Shown one piece after another: positions 1-12,500 of a DNA stretch of 22,231 nucleotides (position 1 is the first letter of the stretch; every line of letters starts with the position of its first letter). Location of the stretch: contig PJER01000040.1 of assembly GCA_002825465.1 (NCBI GenBank), positions 1 through 22,231 on the forward strand, in the 5' to 3' direction. The notes below the pieces were generated by a model. That model was not told the DNA's origin. It saw nothing but the letters and a program-made list of their open reading frames with translations, and searched no databases. A program made the position numbers and the translations under genes. Source of the stretch: Candidatus Thorarchaeota archaeon MP8T_1. Lineage in GTDB: Archaea > Asgardarchaeota > Thorarchaeia > Thorarchaeales > Thorarchaeaceae.

Positions 1-559
1 CAGATGGAAGTGTTCTATACCAATACATAGGATAGGATACATTCTGATATAATGTGTATTGAGTTCCTTCAAAAGTCATTGTAACACTCGTAATGCCTGA
101 TATTACTTCACGATCATTGTATAGATCCATGATATATACCACTACATCCACTGGATCTCCTCTGTAGGGATCCGTCAAAGCATCTGGAGTTTCGATAATC
201 AGCTCACTAGGAAGTGCATACACAACAAGGGTAACAGTAGTTGGAGCTGTTTGATACAGGTTTCTAGAAGCTAATACTGTGAGGACATTCATGCCTGAAT
301 TCCTGTACGTTGTGTTGATGAATGCTTCATATCTACCAGTTGATCCAATCTCGGTGAAGTTTCCTTTGTATGTTCCATAGGTCCAAGTTACTGTCGCACC
401 AGAGGTAAGATTAAGATGAAGTAAATCATAATAATCCACAACTATGTATGCCTGTTCTGTCCAATTCAAACTCACTTCAGTTGCTAATGGTGTTAGATTT
501 GTTAAGATACTTGTTACTGTAAATGATGGATTCACTAATACAGCTGAGTATGGATAGAG
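1..559 (-). CDS. Frame-shifted continuation of the minus-strand giant protein, partial
   Basis: After the stop at 535-537, the -1 frame is open for 186 codons to the left edge. It reads as the same kind of protein, starting LYPYSAVLVNPSFTVTSILT and including LIIETPDALTDPYRGDPVDV. It aligns with the plus-strand paralogue at about 19840-20260 (VHFDEVIVDWGSP through IIITPVDATHFVDRG-like sequence), so this is the same stalk region and not an independent gene. There is no start codon with a ribosome site and no signal peptide. By comparison with the paralogue, several hundred more residues, a membrane helix and a cytoplasmic tail are expected beyond the edge. Whether it is translated depends on whether the frameshift is real, programmed or an assembly error. 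Confidence 0.85.
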
Positions 560-3500
560 ATTATAACCGTTACAGAGTAACTTCCAATGCTACCAAGACC
601 AACTGTACTGAATTCTATTGAATAAAATCCTGAACCCAGAGATGTTCGTGATAACATAGATGGTGTAATCCCTGTTCCATAGTAAGTCACTTGAATATCA
701 TATTCACTAATCTCAATTGACTTGTTATGGTCAACATCCCTCAACTCAATTATTATAGTGACATTATCAAAGATCTGAACTGTTTGAGTTGATACACTTG
801 CTAGCATATTTGCTTGAATGCGATCTACTGAACCTGTGAGATAAATGGCTGTTCTATTCTTGTAGAATGGCTGTGAGAGAGGGTTCCATTGTACTATTAG
901 GCTGAACCTGAACTCTCCTAGATCTGCCTCTCCTCCAACTAACGCTTCACTAATAAGTGAGATGAGATATCGTCCTGGTGCATATTCATCAAGTGTGTAT
1001 TCACTGTTTTCTATAAGTGTAATTCCAGGATCACTAACACAACTGAATAGAATTACTGCTCCAGATACAGGTTTATCACTATCCTCATCTGTTAGGTAGA
1101 AGGTAATATTCATTCTATCACCTACAGGGGTTGTTTCAATCTGTTGTGGTTCGATGAGGATGATACGTTGAGTTGTTGTCACCTTCATTGATGTTGTATC
1201 ATCAACATAGAATGGACTTGAACCATCATTCCAATCTATCAAGACTGTCACATTGTAATTACTAACAAGTGTTGATGCGAGTACAGTTGAATTGATGGTG
1301 ACTAAGAATGCAAAACCATCTGGTGTCAGTGTGTAGTCTATTACTGGAGTAAGCAAACTACCACCTGCATAAATTTTCACATTTGCTGAAGTAATGCTAA
1401 TCTGTAATCCGTTGATTGAGTCAACGAATGCAAATGTGAATACTAAATTGTCAAGGTATCTAGGTTGATTTGGAGGTTCAAGTACTTCTACAGTTGCCGT
1501 TCTTCTTATTGTTGATACAGAAACAGTTCGCTGTGCATTGTTATGATATGGAGCTCCACCTGGCCAAACTGCCTGAACTGTTATAATATATGTTCCTAGG
1601 CCACCAAGAGCCGATGAATCAATGTAAATGGTGTATATGCCTGGAGTGCCATCGACAACAAAGAAGTCTATACCTTCAGTTAATGCTCCTGAATTGAGGA
1701 TGAAATCTGCTCCAGATATTCCTTGTGTGACATCTGCATCCCAGTAATAGACTACAAAGCTAATGTTCTCAAGGTATGGCGCTGGAATAGCCGCTTCCTG
1801 AAGATCGAGCGCTGAAGTCCTTGTTCGAATTGAAAATTCGACATAGAGATCATCCCATCTATAGAATGGGGCAGCGCTAGCATAACTCATGTTGAGCCAG
1901 AGCGAATGGTCACCCAAAGTGAGTGTAGTCTGTCCGACAGTAGTAATACTGAGCAAGTAATCACTTGTTGCTGGACGCCATGTCAATGTATAGACCCAGG
2001 GGATTCCAGTATCATTCAGAATCTCGAATGATGTCGAGGTATTATCAATGTTAGCTAATGTCAAGATGTCTTGGTACGTGAGAGTAATCTCAAGAGTAGT
2101 CTCATAGCCTATCTGTCCAACTGGATTTGCTGAAAGAATGGTTGTTCTATATCTAACATTAAGTGTTCTCACTCCTGATGCATCTTCTCTAAAGTATCCA
2201 CCAGTGTATACCAAACTAACATTAAGACTGTAATATCCAGGTTGTGAGAAGAAATCGGTATCGAACTGAATTTCAAAATTACCAAATCCGTCTGGTGTAG
2301 CAATATAGTTTGCTCCTGGGACGGGTACTCCAAGGTAGTAGATTGTTAAGGTTGCATCTGGAATACCTACCTCTGTGGACCCACTGATATCAATGTATGA
2401 TACATCAAAGGTAACAGTGTCACCGTATGGAGTTGGTGCAGGTGTATTGTAGTCAATCTGCGTCTGTCTCATCGTGATTGTAACATATACAATCTGCAAT
2501 GTCTTGTTTGCATAGAATGGCGTTCCTGACCACGTTATGTTGAGGTAAAATCCAGCTAGACCCACATTGCCAAACTGAGATGTGTTAAACGAAATTGTGA
2601 TTATAGCACCATCCCAGCTGATAGAAGGATTCTCTGTAAGATTAGTGACAATGGACATTTCAGGTGTGACTATAATTAGGTTCTCGGGTAGTGTAGTTGA
2701 GTCAATGAATGTTAAGGTAAATGTTGCATTCTCACCATATGGCGTGTTTCCAGGTCTATCAACTGACACATAGGTACGCCGTGCTATTGTTGTAACAGTA
2801 GTTGAAGTAGAGTCATCCTTGTAATAGTTAGGGCTGTCTGGCCAATCAATACTTACTGTGAGGATTCTATTGACAACTAAGTTTGAATCGATATCAGCGG
2901 AATTGATTCTAATCTCATAGGTCAATGTGGCTCCAATTTGGATAAATGAGAATTGAGCTGGAGTTAGAGGAACTCCTCCATTTAGTATTGTAACATTGTC
3001 TTTTGTAGTAGCAATCTCAGTTCCAGTTCCTAAATCGATGAATGATACTACAAATACGATGTCCTCTAGATAGTTTGTCTGACTTGGAGGGGTTACAATT
3101 TCTACATTTGTTGAACGCCTTATTACTGTCAGATCAATATTGATGGTTGCATTATCATGATATGGTGCACCACTTACCCAGAGGGTGTTCACTGTAATTG
3201 TAGTGACACCTAATCCATTGAGTGCAGTAGTCATGACATAAATCTGGTATACTCCACCACCAACATGAGAATAGGTGTAATCTGAACCATATACAAGCTG
3301 AGTTACTCCTCTGAAGATTGTTATTGTTGCTGAAGTGATGGGTGATGAATCATCAGCATCGCTAAAGTACACTGTGAAAGGTATCTGGTCAAGATATGGT
3401 GTTGGAACCGGAGCTGTTTCTCTCTCTAATGAGGATGCACGAATCCTAATCTCGAATGATATGTAAGCATCATCAGTACCATAGAACGGGCTAACTGAAT

Positions 3501-6500
3501 CATAACTCATGCTAATCCTCAGAAGATAGGTTGAACCTACTTCAAGTAATGGTTGATTCGAGGTTTCAACTATCAACTCGTAGTATCCCAATGATTCCTT
3601 CCATTCAATTGAATGAATCCAGCTTGAACCATTCAGAATATTGAATGAAACATATGTAGATGTATTTCCTATGATATCTAAGGTGATGATATCTTGGTAG
3701 TATAGGATAACAGTGAATGATGAACCATAAGGCACAGCATTAACTGGTTCAGATGATGTAATAGTAGATCTGTACCTAATTGTCAGAGAACGAGTGTCCA
3801 CTCTGCTTAGATAATAGAAATTACTCGATGTGATGTTTACCTTTATAGAATATGTGCCTGGATTTGCTTTGTATGTGGTATTAAGCTCTATAGAGTACAC
3901 ACCTAATCCAATCTCTGTCACCTTGTAGTAGATTGTGGAGATTGGTACTACACCATCATAGAGTGTAATTGTTGCGCTTTCGATTCCAACAGATGCTTCT
4001 GCAACATCAGTCCAAGTGACAGTAAATGTAACATTATCCATGTACTGTGTTGGCGAAGGTGTCTGATAATCAAGCAATGTTTGACGAGTAATGACTTTGA
4101 CAGATATCAATCGTCCAGTTTGATTTGCATAGAATGGAGCTCCAATCCAAGTTATACTAAGTGTAAAGGTCTGTGTTCCCAATGCACCAAATTGAGAAGT
4201 ATCGAAGGAAACTGTGAATGTCTTTGTAGTTGTATTGTATTTGATTGAATAATCACTTAGGCTAATAGTGACATACAACTTTGCATCATCTGGAATCGGT
4301 TCGTTCAACTCGCCTGTTACATCATCAAAGGTGAATGAGAATGTGGCATTCACGCTGTAAGGTGTTTGTATCGGCGGAGCGATTGAAATCAATGTATCAC
4401 GTGGAAGAATCCTTACAGATATTGTATCTGTTCTATTGCTAAAGTATGGTTCTACACCTTTTGCCCAGTTGATGTACACTCGCATGTAGATTAATCCAGT
4501 CCTACCGAATAGAGTTGTATTGAAGCGGATTGAGTATTCTCCGGGAGCAGTAATTGGATTAACTTCCCAAATCGTGACTTGACCAAGATCAACACTTTCA
4601 CCTACGAATTCCACTATTATGAAAACATGACTTGTGATATTGGTAATTCCTGTTCCATTGATAGCAGAATAGAATAAAGTGTATTCCATATTTTCAAGAT
4701 ATGGAGTAGGTTCAGCTGTAATGAGAAGCGATAGTCGGGAGTCTTCTCCTAGAATATTAGCTGAGGTCACGATATACTTGTTTGAATAGGTACTCACTGG
4801 TCCAGTCCAATTGAAGAATATCGTGAAATTCTGTAAACCTAAGCCACCAAACTGCTGTGCTGGTATAATGATTGTATAATAACCTCCCGGTCCCGTTACA
4901 TTATACAAGTATGCTACAACATTAACGGTTCCATTCCATACTCGGAATGAAACATATTCGGAGGCAATTCCTGTACCACTGTCAAGGTCTCCATAGAACA
5001 CTGAGATTGTGATGTTATTCGTGTAAGTGACTGGTTCTACAGCACTTGTTAATCTGAAATCTGTATTGTGAGTCCTAATTGTGATGGAGATATTGAACAG
5101 ACCAAATTGATAGTTCTCTCCCTTACTGAAGTTGAAAGATATGATGAAATTCTGACGTAATTCATCGTCTTCGTTAGTGAAGAAGGTCACCCTGTATCTT
5201 TGTTCTGATGGAAGATAGGTGAATGTTACTGAATGAATCCAGCTTGAATTTGCGAAGAATGGTGCAGTATTATTAATTGGTACATTGTGATCTATATCCC
5301 AATACTCAACGTAAAATATCGGATCATCACCGACTGGTATATCCAAGGCACCAACAGTTGGAATTGCGTAAGTGAATGCAATTCGAATGACGACCTTGAA
5401 TGAAATTGTCTTTGCTTCATACCCAATTTGGTCTGCAGTAAGGTTATAGAGATGTTCTCCTTTTGGTAAACCACTGACATCTATGGTTACTTGATAGACT
5501 CCGCCTCCAATTTCGACCTGATTGTAGATGGTGATTCCTGTCGCTGTAATTATAGCACCTGTGATTCCTGTGTCTCGATCGATATCGAGGAATGTAAGTG
5601 TGACAACGAAATCCGTATCATATGGTGTTACTGCCGCTCTATCTGGAGATGATAATTCACTGCGTGCTGGAGTGTATAGAAAGATGAGTGTCATCTGACA
5701 GCTCGCAAACGAGGTGTTTGTGGGACTTACTCTAATGTAGATAGTATAACTTCCCTCTGGGAAGTAAGACGCATCAACTGTTAGATTGTATCGTCCATTC
5801 GAGAGGTTATAGAACTCCTTAATCGGAATCGTGTGAGTAGAGTTCCGTATTGTGAACTCTGCTTGACCTAATTCATCAACCGGGTCTCCGTAGGAACTTC
5901 CCTGCTGACTTACATTGACGACTACAACAATCTTCAAGTCTGCCCCAGTTGGGAATCTCAAATCATTTGGTTCATTAATGATTGTAGTTGTCATCGAGCG
6001 GATTGTAATTGTGAATACGTAGTTCGTTGGATTCTGATAATTACCTGCCATTACAATTGATAATGTGACTGTTTCACCTCCTACAAACCAACTACTTGTA
6101 TCCAAGTCGTAGAAGAGGTCTCCTGGAGGTGCTTCACCTAATGGATCATAGCTTGATGAAAATGTGAAGCTGGCAATATCTGACGCAGAAAGTAGTGTTC
6201 CATTGTCTGCATCGGTAAGAACAATGGTGAGTGGTGTGATATTGCCAAAGGGGGTTTCGAAATTACCAATTACTGTTACTGAAGTACGACGATTTCTAAT
6301 TTGGATATCAAATTGGAAATTCTGTGGATTATTATAATCACCAGACAATATTATTGAGAACGTGACTGGTACCGTTGAAACAGACCATGCACTTGTATCT
6401 AAGACATATACAAGGTCTGCTGGGGTTGATTCACCCGGTGAACCATAGCTCGAAGTGAAGGTGAAACTCGATACAGAAGCTGCAGTCAAGGTTCCACCAG

Positions 6501-9500
6501 TGTCACTATCTCTGATGACAATAGTTAGATTTGTAGTGTCTCCATATGGTGTAAGAAAATCACCAATAACGGAAACTGAGGTGTAGTGATTTCTAATCTC
6601 AATATCAAATTGGTAATTGCTAGGACTATAGTAGACTCCACCTACGCTCATTGTAACACTCAGGGTGATAGTCTCAGTGCCAACTGCCCAGGAACTGGTT
6701 GTGAGAGCGACTGCAAAGTCTGTTGGATTGTTCTCAGTCACTGGTGCATGACTTGAAGTGAAGCTCCACGAACTCACACTGCTTGTTGTGACAAATGCTG
6801 ATCCATTATCAAGATCGATTATTTGGACCGTAACAGGAGTTGCATAACCGAAAGGCGTCAAGAGGTCACCAATTACAGTCACAGATGTGTAGTGTTTTCG
6901 AATAGTAATGCCAAACACATAATCTGCTGGGTTATTGTAATTACCGGACATCACGACGGAGAGGGAAACTGTCTGTGAGGCTGTTACGCTCCAGGTACTT
7001 GTATCAAGCACGAAAATCAGGTCCGATGGACTTGGGTCACTCTGTGCACCATAGGAACTAGGTGTGAAAGTAAAACTAGCTACCGATACTGAGGTTAGGG
7101 TTCCTCCTGTATCAGTGTCGGTGATTACAAGGGTCAAGGTTGTTGATTGACCATATGGCGTAATTAGATCTCCAATGACTGTAACTGAAGTGTAGTGATT
7201 TCTAATCTGAATATCAAATTGATAGTTTGCTGGACTGTCATAGTTGCCTGACATCACAACTGAGAGTGTGACTGGCACCGTTGAAACAGACCATGCACTC
7301 GTATCTAGACCATATACAAGATCTGCTGGGCTTGATTCACTTGGTGAACCATAGCTCGAAGTGAAGTTGAATCTCGATACTGAAGCTGCGGTCAAGGTTC
7401 CTCCAGTATCGGTATCAGTTATTACAAGCGTTAGTTGAGTAGATTGACCATATGGCGTAATTAGATCTCCAATGACGGTAACCGAAGTATAATGGTTTCG
7501 AATTTGGATGTCAAATACATAAGACTCGGGGCTGTTATAGATTCCATTCAATGTTACTGTAAGTGTGACAGATTCTGTCCCAACTACCCAGCTGGATGTA
7601 TCAAGACTGACGATTAAATCAGTTGGGCCTGACTCTTGATGATTAGAGTACCCTCCAGTTGCTGGGTCAAGAATGAAGCTAGCTACATTTGATACTGTAA
7701 GGGTTCCTCCAGTGTCAGTATCAATGATTACAATGGTCAAATCTGTTGACATTCCATATGGTGTAACCAAATCTCCAATTACCGAAGCTGTCGTGAAGTG
7801 TTTCCTAATTGTGAAAGTTACCGTAACTTCTGCATCTTCTAAATACGAATCAGCTATTGTTGCTCTAAAGGTGTATACATGATCTCCGTAACCCAAGGAA
7901 CCTGTGCTGAACGAGATGTTGTATTGTCCTCCTCCCACATCTACAAACGAAACAGCAGTGCCATTTTGGAATGTTATTGTCGCTCCTGTAATTGGAGTGA
8001 AGTCGTATGAATCTTCGAAAATCAGAGTAGCTGTAAAATCAAAACCTATAGGTGTAGTATCCACATCAGTGTAATCCAGTTCTGTTGCATGATATAGGTC
8101 TATGATTAGATATTCCGTTGCAGTGTTATAGAATTGATGGTCCGAGGTAAACTCAACTCTGTATTGCCCCTCATAACCCAATTCATTTGTATCAACAGAT
8201 TTTCCATATCTACCGTTACCAATATTATTCAATGTCAATTCTGTAGGAGTGCCATAGAGTGACCAATTCATTGTGACAGTCGCGCCAGAGACCTTAGCGG
8301 CGTTCACATCATCTGTCAACTCTAATTCAATATAGAGACTGTCTCCTGCTACTGCGTAGGTTGAGTGGTCGACAACTGCATCTGTAGGATTAACAATTGC
8401 TAGTGAAGTATCATGTTTAACAATGAAGTTCCTCTCATAGAGTCCTGTGGCGTATGAAACACTTGCACCAGTATCATTGTAATAGAAGGATGCAGTCCAG
8501 AGACCAGAAGGTGCACTGGAATCAATGAGTTTGTCAATTGTATGTTCAGGTGATGTTCTGATCTGTTCTGCTCCTCTTGTCATGAAGGTTCCAAGATTTG
8601 CCCAATTATCATATGTAACATTGAACCAACCGTCTGCTCTTACTGTTGAAGCTATCCTAAGGTCGTCGATTCTACCTGTATGGAAAGCTTGTCCTGATGG
8701 AAATTCTGTAGTTTCAACATACCTTCCGCCAATTCCCCAGTCCCCATCGTATGCGAGATTGGCTGTTGATGCACCTCCAGTAGATCCACCTGTGTTGTCG
8801 ACACCATTTATGTAGATCTTATTGTTTACTGGAGCATCTGCATCTAGGTAGCATGCAAAATGATACCATCCGGATGTCCAATAATTCTTTTGTGACCATT
8901 TCATATGCTCGCCATTATTGGTTTCAAAACCAAAGACAAGACTACCCTTGGATGTAAATCCAGTCTCAGTATATTCTGATCCAGATAATGCGATATGGAA
9001 ATTATAGTCTGGATTCAACCATTTGGATACAAGTAGTCGTGATGGTGTTGATGCACTGGTCCAAGTGTCAGCAATATAGAACCAACCTGAAATTGTGACA
9101 TCGCCTGCTGGATTTAGACTCTCAGTCGAATTAATCTCAATGTAATCATTTCCATCAAAATTCTGAGCAAATCCATTTACAAGATTTGAAGTAACAGAAG
9201 ATCCGTATCGATTTCCGATATATCCATTGGATGTTGAATCGTAATAATACCCGGATGAGCCATCATCAGTGTAGTACTCATTAAGAAGCCATACTGCCTC
9301 ATAATTATTCGACCAAAGAGTTTCTGGTGATTCGCAGGAACCAATTACAGGATTTCCATAGTACAACCAGAGTGTATTATCTACTGTACTTGAGAGATTT
9401 GCACGAACATACGCAACAAGCCTACCAGTACTCTGATCGAAACGGTCAATCTCGTGTGCGAGCACTATGCCATTCTGGACAAAGACAAAGTCATCACCAT

Positions 9501-12500
9501 CAGCTTGAACATCAGTCATGAAATCATTATCTTGAAAACTCACTAGCATTGGAAAATTGGTGACACTTGCATCTACCTGAGCAGCAGGAACTGAGAGTTG
9601 CATACGATAACTAAATGATGGAATGTCCCATGTTGTTCCAGGCGTTCCAGTGGTTGCGTAATCAGTATGCCATACACTTCCAGTCGGATCAGTTAGAATA
9701 AGACCTGCTCTTGCATTCTCAATCCAAGGGGTCGACACTTTGAATTCTGCTGTATCACCGACATTGAATGAGTAAGTTTCATAGCTGGAATCAGTATCAG
9801 GTCCCAACTTCATATCATAGGCATAATTCCAGCTATCGAATTCTATTTTCCATACGCCCCAAATATCTACAGCATCTGCCAGAATCTCAACAACACCATC
9901 GTGAAATGTCCAATCTGTGCCATAAGCCTGTATTTGACCAATTGGATTTGTTACAGTAATAGGTTTCCACTCAGTAAGTGGATATTCAACTTTCACATTC
10001 ATTGATGCAGTATCTGCTGGTGGAGAAACGAGGACATTAGCAGTCCATTCAACCACTGTATCATTTGCGACGTAGAATGAGGTTCCATCTTGCATATTCT
10101 CATCAAGAGTTTGACCTCCAGCAGAAATGTCCATTGTTACTACAGGGATTATATCAACTGGCGTAACTGATGTTGTACTAAATCTAACAGTAGTCGACTC
10201 TGCATCAGTCCAAGTGCTCTGTATTGCTCTTTCAGTTCCAACACTCAAATATGCTGAAGGATTAATCTGGTTATTGTACTCAGTATCAATCCATGCTTCA
10301 GACCGTAATGATGTTGTCAAACGAGCTTCATCAACTATACCATTCCACCATCTACTATTTGTCAAATCATTATTTCCAATAACAAATACTGAATCTTCAT
10401 CATATAGTGTAGTTCCACTTACATAATCATCAATAATTGGAGCGCCGTCTAAATACGCTATAACCGATTGTCTTGATGCACTCCACGACCAAGAAACGTA
10501 ATGCCAAGCACCGGTTCCAGCAGTTACATTGCCGTTCACGTTCTCAGACTCTGTATTAGTTCTCATTCGAGGATTGACTCTATTCGAAGTATCAAGCCTT
10601 AGGGTAATTATGTGGTAATTTGGATCTGTAGTTGAGGATTTTGAGAACACTCTTTCATCATCAGCGGCATTATGATAAAACCAAACGCTCATAGTGAATT
10701 GAGACCAATCATTGGTATCAATTTGTCCAATAGAAATGACATCATTAACACCATCAAAACTTATTCCATATCCTCCAATTCCTGCAACAGAATTACCTGA
10801 TGTCAACCCACCATAGGATGTTCCATCGTGGTTATTTGCGGTACTATCGTAGGTAGTACTTGACGGGTCATTAGCAAGATGTTGAACTGTTTCGAATTCA
10901 TCCCAAACTCTCGTAGTGCTTGATGAACCCGCGTTTGGATTTCCGTATGCCATTGTGATGACTGTGTTACTCGTGCTAGATAGCGTTGGTATTTTGACCC
11001 ATGCAACAAGTCTACCGGTTCCTTTGTTGAAATATTCAATTTCGAAATCTAGCGCTTCATCACCAAGTTTGAATATTATATCATCACCATCTGTTTGAGC
11101 ATCTGCAGCTAGATCAGAATCGGTAATATCAATCATTACCGGAAAGTTTGTTAAAGTAGCAGAAGTCATTGAAGAACTGATTGTGATATCCTTCTCAAAT
11201 TGTTGGAAGTAGACTATGTCCTCAGGTAAGGGAATCATGTATTCAACAAACAGCCTAGCTAGTTCATCTTGGGCATAGTTATTAGTTCCCATTGACCCTT
11301 TGATTCCCCATTCAGCTTGGTACCAATCAGACCACATATAATCCACCATAAGACATACGGCATTTCCACTTGTCCAATTACTATCTGACACAATTGATTG
11401 CATAAATGGCGCAATATCGGGAGATCTGTGACGATTTCTTACAGGTAAGTCCCATGCAGTAACATCCCAATCAATACTTGTGTCGATCCAATTGTATCTA
11501 TCCACCATATGGGGAAGTCCTGTAGTGAAATTCTCTATTGGGAGCCCTGATGAATCTTCACCAGCTATGTACAATCTCATGTCAGCTGAGTAGTAATCAT
11601 CAGCAGGCTCAATTTCAAAATATGCCGCAGTGATTACAGCTCCTTGTGGGATAGATATTGGAAACTGAAATCCGCTCTGGTATGTGGATGTGTCAGTCCA
11701 TGAACCTCCCCACGTACCTGCGTATAAAATACCTGGCGACCCGGATCCCCACGGATAACCATCAAGATCAACACCACTTGATGAACTATCTTCAGCATCT
11801 CTCGCACTATCATCATCCAGGTATTGGTAGATGCTTCCTCGAGTTGCACCAATGACTGCGGTTCCGTCTACTTTTAGGTCAATTTGTTCGGGGAAGGGTC
11901 TTACGTTCAAAACAAGCTTGATGTTGTCGATGAATACATTTGATACTCGTGCAAAAGCTTGACTACCATCGACATTTGATTTCAATCCAATTTCTAAAAG
12001 AATTGAATTAGGCATAGTGATTGCTGAAATTTGCGCTACAGGAATACTAACACTTCCTGTTTGCCAACTACCTGTTGGATCACCAGATTCAAACACATGA
12101 AATTCACTTTCATACCCATTGAACCTAGTGAAAACGAAAACTTGGTCAACTAAGTTAGAAGAGGCACTAACATAATAATTGAATGAGATATCTGCTGTGT
12201 AAATTTCTCTGTAAGGTGCTGAAACAAGCTGACTTAGGTAAATCTGATCATTTGCATTCACAGTGACACCCGAGGACCAATCTGCATCAAAACGCCATCC
12301 CATGGTTCCTGAATATCCTGACCCTGAAACATCATTCATCTCAAAGGTGCCATGAATTGGATGTTTAGAGCCACTACCTGTGATGGATTTTGTGAGTAGC
12401 CAATAATCTGGAACTAAAACATCATCGTTATTATATACTGTTTCCCCAGCTATGAAGAAATGTTCATTATGACCTGTACTTAGATCACCATTTCTAACAT

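Noticed and set aside
538..589. Programmed -1 ribosomal frameshift site
   Set aside because: The direction fits, but I found no slippery heptamer and no clear downstream stem, so a deletion or assembly error is preferred.
5995..7800. CRISPR-like or non-coding repeat array
   Set aside because: The units of about 300 bp keep one open reading frame and encode beta-sandwich-like domains; there are no short direct repeats with unique spacers.
8525..8815. A 96-codon plus-strand open frame inside the minus-strand gene
   Set aside because: It lies opposite the second LamG domain, which aligns well with the paralogue; no independent start signal is visible.
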